Part shown: piece after piece, positions 50,001 to 60,012 of the stretch
Layout of the letters: each line of letters opens with the position of its first letter
How positions within the stretch are numbered: the first letter of the stretch is position 1
NCBI GenBank assembly: GCA_025642065.1
Contig: JAODUP010000165.1
Location: forward strand, 51,001-115,000
Length of the DNA: 64,000 bases
From: Paralvinella palmiformis
Lineage: Eukaryota; Annelida; Polychaeta; Terebellida; Alvinellidae
Direction: 5' to 3'
Position numbers and translations under genes: made by a program
The notes under the pieces: model-generated
What the model was told of the DNA's origin: nothing
What the model saw: only the letters and a program-made list of their open reading frames with translations
Database searches by the model: none

Positions 50001-50347
50001 TGACTATAATAAGATGTTAGCATTTAAGGCGAAGTATGACGAAGCCACCATGTGGCCTTCGCCAATTGGATGGAGCACGGCATGTTAGTTTAGGGAAGTG
50101 AGAGCGCAAAGGGGGCATAGTTTTGTGCTTTAAAGCATCAATTCTTATATACATCCGGACAATTCGCATTGGCGGTTTTGGGATATTTTTCTTGGTAGGG
50201 GGAGGAGCGGTAAGAACACTTTGTTCTTTCACTTTTGTTTACCAGCCGTGGGAAGGGAAGAAGTCAAGGTTCATACCTCACTCATGACTTGTATTGGCCG
50301 GATGCTGGTCTGCAGGTGAAGTTCATACAACCATACACCAGTCATGA

Positions 50348-50386
<39 letters not shown>

Positions 50387-50939
50387 TCCAGTGGGCGTAA
50401 TACACACGAATCGTGCCAAACTGTATTGTCTCTATAGCGAAGTTATGCTCAATATATTCCACGCATTCCGTGACACATATCCTTAACAATAATCCTCCAT
50501 CCGTTCTCTTGGCGCACGTCATCCGGGTACTTCCGCCCCAAATTAACGTCGGCCCAAAAAAGCAATCGGTACAGTTTCCATGAACGATCTATACGAGGAT
50601 TAACTGATCGTTTCGCTTGTATTGGTCAATAAGTTGTTGCTAAATGGTGAGAAAATGTGATTTATGAATCACCGGTGAGAAACGTTTACTGTTTATGATA
50701 ATAATTCATAACAATAGTAACTAACGTTGGTGTAATTAGTCAAGTTCTCGTCTGAGATCTGCACAGACGTGTTTGGAATTACGAGGCGGAAGTCGGTTAC
50801 TTCGTCATTACGACCAACATTCTGTTTGTTTGTTTGTTTAGTTTTGTCATTCATTCTTTATTTCTATTCGTATCTTTTGATTATTTCATTGGTTGGTTTG
50901 CTGGCTCATTCGTTCGTTCCCTCCTTCCCTGGTTCATTC

Positions 50940-51240
50940 GCTCGTTCGCTAATGACGCACAAAATGGCGGCCGAAAACAAAGGCAGTCATTTTAGGTGTA
51001 AAACGGTCGGTGACGATTTAAGAGAACAATCGATTCCGATAAAAAGTTCTTATCTTTTAGATTACATCGCAACAAGCGGTGGGTGCGCAGGCGAAGCGAG
51101 GATTAGCAGCTGTCGGCTGTCATATACGTGTTCGGTTTCTGACGAGAACCTGTTCGTTTTATAGTCGCACATCGGCGTGTTGACTGTTTGTCGCCGAGGT
51201 TTGGTGCTCGAATAGAAACATCTTGAACTCTCACCATTTA
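50940..51240 (+). promoter_or_regulatory. Candidate CpG-rich promoter segment with YY1-like motif
   Basis: CAAAATGGCGGCCGAAAAC at about 50960 contains the AAAATGGCGGC pattern known for YY1 sites at animal promoters; the surroundings are CpG-rich for this window. Downstream, GATAATTGTAG followed by GTAAGTTCC (donor-like at 51952) and TTTTAG followed by GTAAGTCTG (about 52314) could end untranslated first exons. This may be an internal promoter of the PDZ-LIM gene. The short frame that starts at the ATG in the motif (MAAENKGSHFRCK...) is not recognisable. Confidence 0.3.
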
Positions 51241-51355
51241 TTGAACACGCACACACACACACACACACAAGAGAGAGAGAGAGAGAGAGAACACAGAGGG
51301 GGGAAGTGAGAGAGAGAGAGAGAGCATTACGCAACCGAGAGCAGGAATTAATCAG

Positions 51356-51394
<39 letters not shown>

Positions 51395-52497
51395 CGTAGT
51401 TCTCGAGGAACCCAACCACCGGGACCTCCCGTGCTACGAGCCTCGCGTACAAAAAAGCGCCCCCTATACTCTCATCCGACTCCCGCAAACTCTCGCTCTC
51501 GCCATCGTTCTCAGACTCTCGCTCTTCCTTCATCAGAATGCTGCCAGTTTTCAGTTTTGTTTGCCCACCCATCTCACTAGACGGAGACGTGGGTTGGAAT
51601 GTTCCCCGGTGATGCTAGCCACCAGCCAGACTATAGGCCTAGTCACTCTCTCTCTCTCTCTCTCTCTCTCCGTTACGAGCTTAACTCTATTACACATCAC
51701 TAAGGCACGCCAGACAAATTCCTCAACGACGGCTAACTTTGCCGGCAGTTGGTCAGCGGAAAGCTGGAGAACATTGGTCGTCTCTCGTCTTGTTGTTGAG
51801 GATGAGATGGGCCCAGTGTGTCTCTAGGTGCTGAAGATAGTATTAGGTGTGGTTTGGTGTTTGCTGGGTGTGCGTGTGTCTGTTTGACTGCGACCGACTC
51901 TGGAAGGTGCTCGAACATTTAGAGGATTAAAATTATATTTGGATAATTGTAGGTAAGTTCCTCATCCAAATACTGCTGCTCTCTCTCTCATTCTCTCGCT
52001 CTCTCTCTCACTTTCTCGCTCTCTCTCTAGCTCTCTATCTCTCTCACGCCGCCCCCCCCCCTCTCTCGCTCTCTTTCTCACTGTCTCTCACTCTCGCTCT
52101 CTATCTAACTCTCACTCTCTCTCTCGCATACACACTCTCACAACAGAAAAGGGCCGAGACAAAGGCGATTTAAGGGGTAGTTATCATTACATATCTTGGA
52201 CGATTCATCAGGACTACGAGAATAGCAAACGTAGTGTTATGTAGTATCGTTCGGTGTGCTTGCGTTTATTTTGTGCGTGTTTTATTCTATGTGTGCCCGC
52301 GTTGTGGTTTTAGGTAAGTCTGAGAGGGACGGTGGGGGAGGATCTTTGCCGGTGCCTTATGGTCACGTGTTCTGTTTTGTGTTATCGGATTAGAAAGTTG
52401 TTGCTGTGATAAAATAATAATCACTGATGGTGTAATATAATAACGCTTACTGGCTCATTATATGCTCAAATACAGCAGGGTTGTGTCATCCTCTCCG

Positions 52498-52543
<46 letters not shown>

Positions 52544-52789
52544 AAGACATATAATACACATAATGAGAGTAGTTCATAATGTATAGCTAGACTCTGTCAT
52601 AGTTAATTATTTATTTTCTTCGCAGTAGGTCACACACACACACACACACACACACTCCCCGAGAGATTGGGGGGTGGGGTTTGGGTGTGTGTGGAATACT
52701 TCTTGACATTTGTATATATTCTAACTTTCCGGCGTAAGCCATTAAAAATTACTTCTTAAGCGCCAACCTAAACATCAGTACTTCGCCAT

Positions 52790-52925
52790 CGTATCACGTG
52801 ATCACAAAACAAGTTACATGACGACAGCTCACGTGACGTGCGTGGAAGCACGATTATTGACGTTTCACGCGTGCGCATGCGCATACACACGCTGACGCAG
52901 CGCGTTATTATCATTACTGGTAGAG
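52790..52925. promoter_or_regulatory. Candidate regulatory block: E-boxes and NRF1-type palindrome
   Basis: Two CACGTG E-boxes (near 52795 and 52832) and a perfect TGCGCATGCGCA palindrome at 52872-52883, the known NRF1 consensus, lie within 100 bp of CpG-rich sequence about 1.2 kb upstream of the large PDZ-LIM exon. Confidence 0.35.
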
Positions 52926-53399
52926 AGTATTATCGGTGGAAGATAAAACGGAGACTGGTCGGCAAAATACTACTAATGTCCTCTAATTGCTACGGTCGCC
53001 ATTAAGCCCCGCCCACCAGTCAGTCCCGCAGTGGAACAATCGTCTGTCGAAACAATTATGCAATAAATGGCAAGTCGCGTGCCGGTTTTATGTCGTAGAA
53101 CACGATATAATTATCGCCTTATCAAGTGTATTTATGCGTCCACGCTTATTCCGAGCTCGGTTTTGAGGAATCATTGATTTAGACCGCCTCCACGTTTGCG
53201 AGCGTTCCGGGTGTATATGTGTGACGTCATTCAGTTTGGAGTAAGCCATTTTGTTTGTGTGTGTATATGTCTCGAGCTGATCCGATGATCTGTTTGGATA
53301 CCCGATATCTGAGCTGTTGGAATTGTTACTCATCAGTTGCCGTAACCGCATCGATGTATGCTTTCCTATTATTTTCTGTGCTCCCTTATCAATATGTCT

Positions 53400-53400
53400 A

Positions 53401-53449
<49 letters not shown>

Positions 53450-53450
53450 T
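53400..53450. repeat. (CTGT)n microsatellite
   Basis: About twelve perfect TGTC units. The same unit occurs at 36964-36988 and 63256-63333. Confidence 0.95.
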
Positions 53451-53699
53451 GTACGTATCCCTATCAGTCTGTGTTATATGTGATACATTTATCCATAATT
53501 TTATCACTACGTAAATACAGTATTTATTATTCCCTCTATTTGTATTAATGTATGTAATTCTCTCGATTTGTCAGGGCTGTTTTTTGTTTATTTTATCAGA
53601 TCGTAATATTTCCTTATCAGTGTCTATATTTTCTTATCAGTCTAGATGTTTTATTAGTCTGTAAATATACCTATAAGATAGCGTGGCCTGTTATCGGCT

Positions 53700-53850
53700 T
53701 AAGTTGGTGCTTCGGCTAGAGTAATGCGCTGCAAACACCGAAAATCCCGGGTTCGAATCCCAGTAACACCCTCATCGACCAAATGGTCCAATTGTGACCA
53801 GCGATGGGGGTTAAGATGAGAATAATTCATTGTTATCAGTTTTATGACCA
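53700..53850 (+). mobile_element. tRNA-derived SINE-like element
   Basis: A-box-like TTCGGCTAGAGTAATGCG and B box CGGGTTCGAATCCC about 30 nt apart, then CTCATCGACCAAATGG and CCAGCGATGGGGGTTAAGAT. No target-site duplication found. Family not seen elsewhere in the window. Confidence 0.45.
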
Positions 53851-54066
53851 TTGTTATCAGTTTTATGACTTGTTTGTTTATCCGTTTCAGTATGTGACTT
53901 TCTAGGTTTCATTATTGGCTTGTAACGTTATGCATTACTTTGTATGTTTGCTATCGATTTATAAGTTTCTTTATGAGGTTTTTGAAATTCTCCGTGTCTA
54001 TTTCTACGTTTCCTCATCGATTTGTGTTATTCCTTATCGGTCCTTACACTGTTATTTATTTTTCAG

Positions 54067-55078
54067 GCGGGGTGGTCAGGGCGATTACAGACACCAGGTA
54101 GAAGCCACTTCCAACATGACGTCAGGCGCACTGCATGACTTGTTTCAGGACATGTACCAATACTCGGACCCGTACGGCCGGGAGGGGGCGCTCTCTCAAC
54201 CCAAACCCCCTCCTTCAACCGCCCCACCCGCCCCCTCCACCCATTCTTCCTACACCCCCCTCCAGCCGTCGCCCTATCCGGCCGGTGGGGGTGGCGTCGG
54301 TGGGCCGAGCTTCGGTCAGTACGGGAGCCAACATTACGGTACGGGCCCCGGCTCATACCACCCGGGCGGCATAGGTGCGGGCTTGACGCCGGCGCCGGGC
54401 GGCATAGGTGCGGGCTTGACGCCGGCGCCGGCGCCGCCATCGTACACCGATGTACAGACTCATCGGGATCACGTCGCCTATCCCTACCAGCCTTCCCAGC
54501 CGAGCCCCGGCTATCCCCACCAGCCCCTCTCCGGTGCTGCCACCTATCCCTATCAGTACCCGCATTCTGGATCGTCGTCGACCAGCGAGCTATCTGACGT
54601 CTCGTCGGGATTCGGCACCTCCGACGGCAAACTGGCCGGAACCTCGCCGGCAATCGCCCGACCGATGATGACGTCACCGTCGTCGGGCGGCACCACTAGG
54701 CCGTACGCGTCGGGCAGTTCGGTGGACAGCTCTTCCGGATTCGGCAGCTACAGCTGCGAGGCTCCCGATCAAGCTGAGAGCGCCTACAGAGCGCAGGCGC
54801 CGGCGGCTGGAAGACAGGATTCCTATCCCGCCCCGCCACCTCCCCTATCACAATACGAGGCAAGTGTTAACCACTCCGGCGAACCACGGCCTTACGTCGA
54901 CGACCCGAACCCTAGCAAGTCCCCACCGAATCCCGAACCTTTGACGGCGCCTCCTCCTCCTCCCGTTGCTGCTGCTGCTGTTGCCCCATCCCCGCCGCCA
55001 CCACCGCCGCCCCCACCACCCCCACTACCTCCGCCTAAATCGTGGAAAGCCGAACAAGCCAATACCGAAACTCATCAG
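54067..55078 (+). CDS. PDZ-LIM gene, large proline/glycine/serine-rich linker exon
   Basis: Acceptor TATTTATTTTTCAG, donor CATCAG then GTAAAC. The first base completes Lys from the PDZ exon, then 337 codons stay open to a phase 0 end. The peptide starts RGGQGDYRHQVEATSNMTSG, continues with LHDLFQDMYQYSDPYG, long Pro/Tyr/Gly runs, a twice-repeated GGIGAGLTPAP, Ser-rich parts with SSGFG twice (SDVSSGFGTS, DSSSGFGSYS), AAGRQDSYPAPPPP, and a run of about 11 prolines before PKSWKAEQANTETHQ. Such an exon fits the disordered linker between PDZ and ZM/LIM domains in ZASP-type proteins. GC-rich, unlike its introns. If not spliced, the frame would run on to 55163. Confidence 0.8.
54365..54430 (+). repeat. 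Perfect 33-bp tandem duplication inside the linker exon
   Basis: Two adjacent identical 33-bp units code for GGIGAGLTPAP twice. Perfect identity at synonymous sites suggests a recent, possibly variable, duplication. Confidence 0.95.
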
Positions 55079-55329
55079 GTAAACTCCGTCACGATCTGCC
55101 GCCTGTTAACCAGCTGCTATTGCAAGGCGTCTCCGGCTGTAGTTTACCCGGTTCCAGCTGTGTAGAGCTAGTAAACAGCTCCAGTTGTGTCTAAAGATCT
55201 GGAACATAACTCCAGAATGCCTCTGATCCGAATGTGGAGCACTTGCAATAGTTTTGTGTGTACAACAACGTTAACAAGTTTTGTCGTTAAGTTGATAATA
55301 GTACCAATAGTACAGACCTGTGCCTCCCC

Positions 55330-55370
<41 letters not shown>

Positions 55371-55469
55371 GCGTGACGGTTTAATTTAAGATGTCTTGTT
55401 TCGGTGACGTAGTGAGTTTGTGTTTATGACGTAGTTTACTCTAAATGTCCATACACATGACGTAGTTAT

Positions 55470-55513
<44 letters not shown>

Positions 55514-56036
55514 TCCCTTTGCATATAAACATCCATGGCCTATGTTTCTTTTCTTGACTGTCAACATCCATGACGTATATTAGCACTTTCCGTAACGTAG
55601 TTGATCTGTTGATCTGTGTTTCTATAGTGATTTCAACCTGTTTGTTTAGCCAAATTTATTCGCGTAGTACGTCAGAGGTTTGTGTGGTAAAGATGGCTTT
55701 CCTCTTTTTAATCAAGAAGCGGCATTGCTTGGCATCTTTATCGATATCTGCTTGTGTTGACCTATTTGTCTACCGCAAGAAAACTAACTCTTTGTTATCT
55801 TTTTGCTGTGTAAATAATAATAATAATAATAATAATAATAATTGCTAATAGCAACATGTGTCTGCGTTATCATGTTAGTAGATAAATTATTAGACATAGA
55901 ATGTGAAGCAAAAGAGGATAAAACATGTACTTAATATGATATACATACGTAATTTAATTGTATATTCTTATCGTCAATAGACCATTTGTATTATAATATT
56001 TAGATTATAGCACACATACACACCCACCCACACCCA

Positions 56037-56087
<51 letters not shown>

Positions 56088-56982
56088 TAAATTCACTCAT
56101 TCACAATTCTTACTTTACAATACACATGCTATAATACGATGATGACTTTGAGATAACTATTACAGCTGCTAATAATACAGACAGTCGGTGAACACGTTTA
56201 TTAATTATGTATTTTGTACGATGATCTTCCCCGGTTGTCCGTTTAGTTTCTGCTGATCCCGAACTCTGCCGAGTGTCTCAGGAATGTTCTACCTTGTATG
56301 TGACAAATTGACCCTGGCTTGGCCATTCGACCCTTAATCAACAAAGGACAGACCACATTTAAAATCTAGACTGTTCACTGACTGTCTGTTTAATATAATC
56401 TTATGTTCTCGTGCTGTTCCACTTCCGCCTCGCCGTGCTAAGCATCATCCTCGTTAACTGTCATTTAATACTAACTGTTTGCGGTGTCGTCAACAAGCTG
56501 TGCCGTGTCGTCATAGAAGTGTTTTGAGTAACTTGTAACGTTGTTACAGTGAAACCTGACTTATCCGGCATTCTGTGTTAACGGACTGTCCCATTAACGG
56601 ACAGTTCTGAAGATAACTAATTGAGAAAACTGTTCCCGAATTGTATACGTTTTTGGCTCGTGCAATTTTCCAAACAAGCTTTCTCCTTTAATACGAAGGG
56701 GCGCCTCGATGATCTAACCGGTAGCACAGTTGGCCACAGATTTCAATCACCCGAGTTCAAATCTCGACATGAGCATATATGAATGGTCTTTCATCGGCCC
56801 ATTTAGCCTACTTTGTGCATAAACGTAAAATATTTGCTTTAATACGAAATAATCTACCCCAGGGTGGGGGAGCTTGATTGCCGGATGATGAAGCTTTTAC
56901 TGTGTATTTGTTCTACTCATCTTTCCCGGTGATGATACACCGACAGACATCTGACATCCTATCTTCCCATTTCTTCCATCAG
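55079..56982 (+). other. Intron of the PDZ-LIM gene
   Basis: (TA)n at 55332-55367, (GTGC)n at 55471-55512, (AAT)n at 55815-55842, (CA)n-(TA)n at 56028-56086 and one SINE A copy. No coding exon seen. Confidence 0.6.
56686..56849 (+). mobile_element. SINE family A, copy 6, with 12-bp target-site duplication
   Basis: GGGGCGCCTCGATGATCTAA, CACCCGAGTTCAAATCTCGA, CGGCCCATTTAGCCTACTTT and GTGCATAAACGTAAAATAT match the family; a block of about 40 bp in the middle is missing. CTTTAATACGAA at 56686-56697 and 56838-56849 is a perfect duplication of the target. Confidence 0.9.
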
Positions 56983-57299
56983 CCGACTCGTCTCGAGCAA
57001 CAGATATCCAACATGAGCGTCGGCTCAGATTACGGCCGCCAGAACTCCTACCCATCGCCGCCCGTGCCCCAGAGTCCCAGCCACCCGCCCGGAGCGCCGG
57101 CACCCCCGGCCCCCGGCCCGTACTACGGGGCGCCGAAAGCACCGGCATCGCCGATCACGCCACCGGCACCCAGGCCGCAGCCGGTCATTCCGGATGCCGT
57201 GCTTAACATGGCCGCCAAAGGGGAGCCGGACAAGAAGCCGTGGAGCTACGCACCGGATATGGAGAGCATCAAGGAACAGAGAGACAAAGTCAGACGAAG
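56983..57299 (+). CDS. PDZ-LIM gene, second proline-rich exon
   Basis: Acceptor CATTTCTTCCATCAG, donor GACGAAG then GTCGGTCG. It enters in phase 0 after THQ of the previous exon and reads PTRLEQQISNMSVGSDYG, RQNSYPSPPVPQSP, a Pro/Ala-rich part, then AVLNMAAKGEPDKKPWSYAP and DMESIKEQRDKVRR; it ends in phase 2 (AG), completed to Arg by the next exon. The basic, charged end is the only non-proline-rich part and may be a short helix. RQNSYPSPP echoes RQDSYPAPP of the large exon, hinting at an old internal duplication. The donor is not a strong consensus, but both frame and phase agree with the next exon. Confidence 0.8.
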
Positions 57300-57878
57300 G
57301 TCGGTCGGTCGTTTATGAACTGCTCGTTGTTGTTAGTCTTTTTTTTGGGGGTGTGTGTGTTTATGTTGCTGTTCCTCGATGTTGTTGCTGTCGTTGTTAC
57401 GGTAGTGGCGCAGTGGCAGTAGTAGTAGTAGTTGTTGTTGTTGTTCTGGCAGCAGCTGGAAATGTTGAGTGTGCGCATGGCGTTTGCGAAAAAGGGGTCG
57501 TACCCAATAACTCCGATCGTGAATCGTGAAGTTTGTAATTGTTGTTGTTGTTGTTGTTGTTTATCATTAGTCACTGCCAGAGAAGCAGTCATTATTCATT
57601 GTTTATCAAGAGTAAGCGTGATTCTATTAGTCATCAAAACAAACCAGTATTTTCTAAACAAGTTGAACCCTCGACCAAATCGCTAGACGATTGGCCAATC
57701 GACTGATCTCAAATGGCCTACTTTTGGGCACGACTTCCAGATTGACCTCTTTTCTAAGCTGATGATTGGCTAGTTAGCGGGCTATGTTTAGCATGACCTC
57801 TGTACCCTAATCAAGAGTTCTGGTGACTATTATATAATCACTGTCGTGTAATGAAATGTCTAACTCGTGTGATTTGGT

Positions 57879-57916
<38 letters not shown>

Positions 57917-58766
57917 CTAGGTGTGATGTTCTTGTAGTGGAATGAAGATGAACTGATAGCATTGATTGGCGAGAGGGAGCACTGTCTCTCTTTCTCTGTG
58001 ACACAAATCAGAATAACCATTTCTGATTATGACGCCTGATTCAAACGCTAGTTAATTATATGTGGTGTCTCGTGTACTAATCTCACTGCTCTGTCGAACT
58101 AAGGACCAGAACTTGTACATGAAAGCAAAAATACTACAAACATGGCGCCCTCAATAGTGCGCTGTATTACAGACCTCCAGGGTGTGGAATCGAATCCCAG
58201 TGTAACCTGCATGTGTCTGTGATATGGTTCAGTCATCAAAATAAAAACAAAATCATCCCATTTCCAGCAATCCTTGCAAAACGAGCAATCCTGGTACCGA
58301 GCGTCCTAGTTGTGCTCACCGAGGAGGCAAAACATCGCACACACGCACACACACACACACACACACATACTCATTCACTCCAATAGGAAGAAATTGTTAT
58401 TTCTAATGCTCCGATTAGTAACACCATTACATAAATAAGTTTAGCCAATAGGCGTTTCTCTTACACAAAGCATTGGCTAAAGTGAGTAACAATCGTTCTG
58501 AATCGGAACGAGGTAAAGTGTCAGCCAATCAGACGTTCTGATTGGCTGACACTTTACCTTCGTCATTTCCGCCGGCGATGGTCAAGGTCAAATTAGCTAG
58601 CGGCGAAGTTTTCTGGTCTTAGTGAGACGAGCAGTATATCAATCGACCATTCTGTCTCTCTGTGTGTGCGTGCGTGTGCGTGCTTGTTAACATATCTCGC
58701 GTGTGCGTGTTCGTGTATGGCCCGCTTACTGACCAGCAAAAACAACTTGCTTGCTTTCCCCTACAG
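57300..58766 (+). other. Intron of the PDZ-LIM gene
   Basis: (GTT)n at about 57428-57445 and 57538-57562, (TA)n at 57882-57914, a tRNA-like piece at 58140-58215 (B-box-like GAATCGAATCCC), (CA)n at 58341-58367, and an unusual set of inverted CCAAT boxes at 58441-58559. Confidence 0.6.
58441..58559. promoter_or_regulatory. Paired inverted repeats containing CCAAT boxes
   Basis: TTAGCCAAT at 58441-58449 faces ATTGGCTAA at 58472-58480, and a perfect 23-bp inverted repeat (58511-58533 and 58537-58559, 3-nt spacer) holds CAGCCAATCAG facing CTGATTGGCTG. Four CCAAT (NF-Y type) sites in 120 bp, about 210 bp upstream of the ZM exon. Confidence 0.5.
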
Positions 58767-59033
58767 GACGCCATTCGGGGGAATGCCCAGATATCAGCAA
58801 ATGCTGAACCTGCCAAAGTTCGAAGACTCTCCGAGGCCGCGCGGCCGCACGCCGCAAACCCCTCCAACCCCCGGGCATCAACAAGCGCCCACCACACCGG
58901 ACTACGAGCCCGGTCCTGGGGAAGCGACCGTCGCCCATGTACAGTACAACTCGCCCCTGGATCTCTACTCAGAGAATAACGTGGCCGAGGCGTTCACCGG
59001 CCAGACCGACGGATTGGTGACAGGGGTAGGCGG
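58767..59033 (+). CDS. PDZ-LIM gene, ZM (ZASP-like motif) exon
   Basis: Acceptor TGCTTTCCCCTACAG, donor GCGG then GTAAGT. After the shared Arg codon it reads TPFGGMPRYQQMLNLPKF, EDSPRPRGRTPQTPPTPG, then VAHVQYNSPLDLYSENNV and AEAFTGQTDGLVTG. The QYNSPLxLYSxxNVxEAFxGQT pattern is the ZM motif (DUF4749-like) found between PDZ and LIM domains in ALP, PDLIM1 and ZASP/Cypher, where it contributes to alpha-actinin rod binding and Z-line targeting. It ends in phase 2 (GG), completed to Gly by T at 59780. This is the clearest evidence that the gene belongs to the ALP/ZASP branch. Confidence 0.9.
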
Positions 59034-59779
59034 GTAAGTTATACCACGTGACGGTGGTGAGTCCGGTGGTCACGTGAGAAGTTCGCTATGCCACGAGGTC
59101 GATCAATGGCGTCACGTGATGGTCAATTTAAAGCGCTCGCTCGGCGGATTCTAGTCACCACCACCCGGTGGTCGCATTTTGAGGACGCGCGCAATAAGTT
59201 CGGTCATGTGATGTACGAGGTCGCGTCAGGTGGTCGGGTGGCTATAACCCACGTGATAAAAAAGTCGAGCGATGCGACGGGGTAAGATTTTGTCGATTGA
59301 GGGCTGTCACCTGATTAATGTGCCCCCGTTGGAATGGGGTCGAGTTACATCACGTGATTGGTTAACCGGCCAATGACGTCATAATGGCACGTGATCAGTG
59401 TGCGTTGATCAGCGTGATCAGGAAACTGAACGTGACCGTTGAGTAATGTTTGAACTCACTCGAGTGCCGTAGACTGTGTTTATGTATTACATAATCTACG
59501 TTTTGTGGGCTGTAGGTGTTTTTTGTTTGTGTGTTTGTGTTTGTGTGTGATAATAACAGCACAGCTATTTATTATCGCTATATTCACCACCGCTTCATGC
59601 TTCCGTAGAGCACCTTTTTAAATATGAACTGAAATAAAAAAATTACTGTCTTAATTACTAGTGTGTGTTTGTGTATGAGTGCGTCATCCGGTATTGCGGT
59701 AATGTTTAGCTCGAGCCAAATGCCGCCTTTCCACGGTGCACATATCTTAACTAACACGTAAAGTCTACTTTTCATGCAG
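59034..59779 (+). other. Intron of the PDZ-LIM gene, with CACGTG cluster
   Basis: Directly after the donor, CACGTG occurs at 59045, 59071, 59113, 59250, 59351 and 59388, and a CRE-type TGACGTCA at 59374-59381. The rest is unremarkable. An open frame at 59088-59285 lies in this block and has no known motif. Confidence 0.55.
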
Positions 59780-60012
59780 TTTGAAGAAGGACCAAGGAAA
59801 GGATATCACCCAGTCTCCGGTCTACAAGATGGTTCACGGTCTGGATGGCGAAAAGTCTAAGCCGCGCCGTGGTGTAGCCGACGAAGGTAAGCGGCGTGCT
59901 GGCTGCGAAAGTAGTACCGGTGCCTCGGGTTATACGGCGACCAAGCATGGTGTGTCCTTCCGCGTACTGCAGTGGCTTACTGACACAGAGGATGTGGAGA
60001 GGGTGGACATAG
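59780..60012 (+). CDS. PDZ-LIM gene, exon with first SFRVLQ motif (two possible donors)
   Basis: Acceptor CTACTTTTCATGCAG. Reading: LKKDQGKDITQSPVYKMVHG, LDGEKSKPRRGVADE, then GKRRAGCESSTGASG, TKHGVSFRVLQWLTDTEDVE and RVDI. S-P-V-Y-K-M followed by S-F-x-x-L-Q occurs in this order in vertebrate PDLIM proteins just before the LIM domain. Two donors keep the same phase 1: GTAAGC at 59887 (consensus-like, removing the SFRVLQ part) and GTACTG at 60013 (weaker, keeping it). Either form joins in frame to 61320. I give the longer form because the motif it adds recurs in the next three exons. Confidence 0.75.

Larger units (their letters stand above)
46507..54066 (+). other. Intron of the PDZ-LIM gene (7.6 kb)
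   Basis: Holds three SINEs, many microsatellites ((TG)n 46529-46573, (TA)n 48038-48073 and 50349-50382, (CA)/(GA)n 51246-51393, (CT)n 51642-51672 and 51980-52135, (TG)n 52517-52543, (CA)n 52630-52655, (CTGT)n 53400-53450) and two CpG-rich candidate promoter segments. No further coding exon was identified. Confidence 0.6.

Noticed and set aside
51306..51827. 173-codon plus-strand frame starting MRERERALR
   Set aside because: Begins in a (GA)n run and crosses a (CT)n run; the middle has no known motif.
53915..54066. Upstream extension of the large exon frame to an ATG at 53915
   Set aside because: The 50 codons before the acceptor are T-rich intron-like sequence; the acceptor at 54066 and the phase match to the PDZ exon are better.
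54063..54677. 204-codon minus-strand frame opposite the large linker exon
   Set aside because: Shadow of the GC-rich coding exon; the plus-strand reading joins in phase to neighbouring exons.
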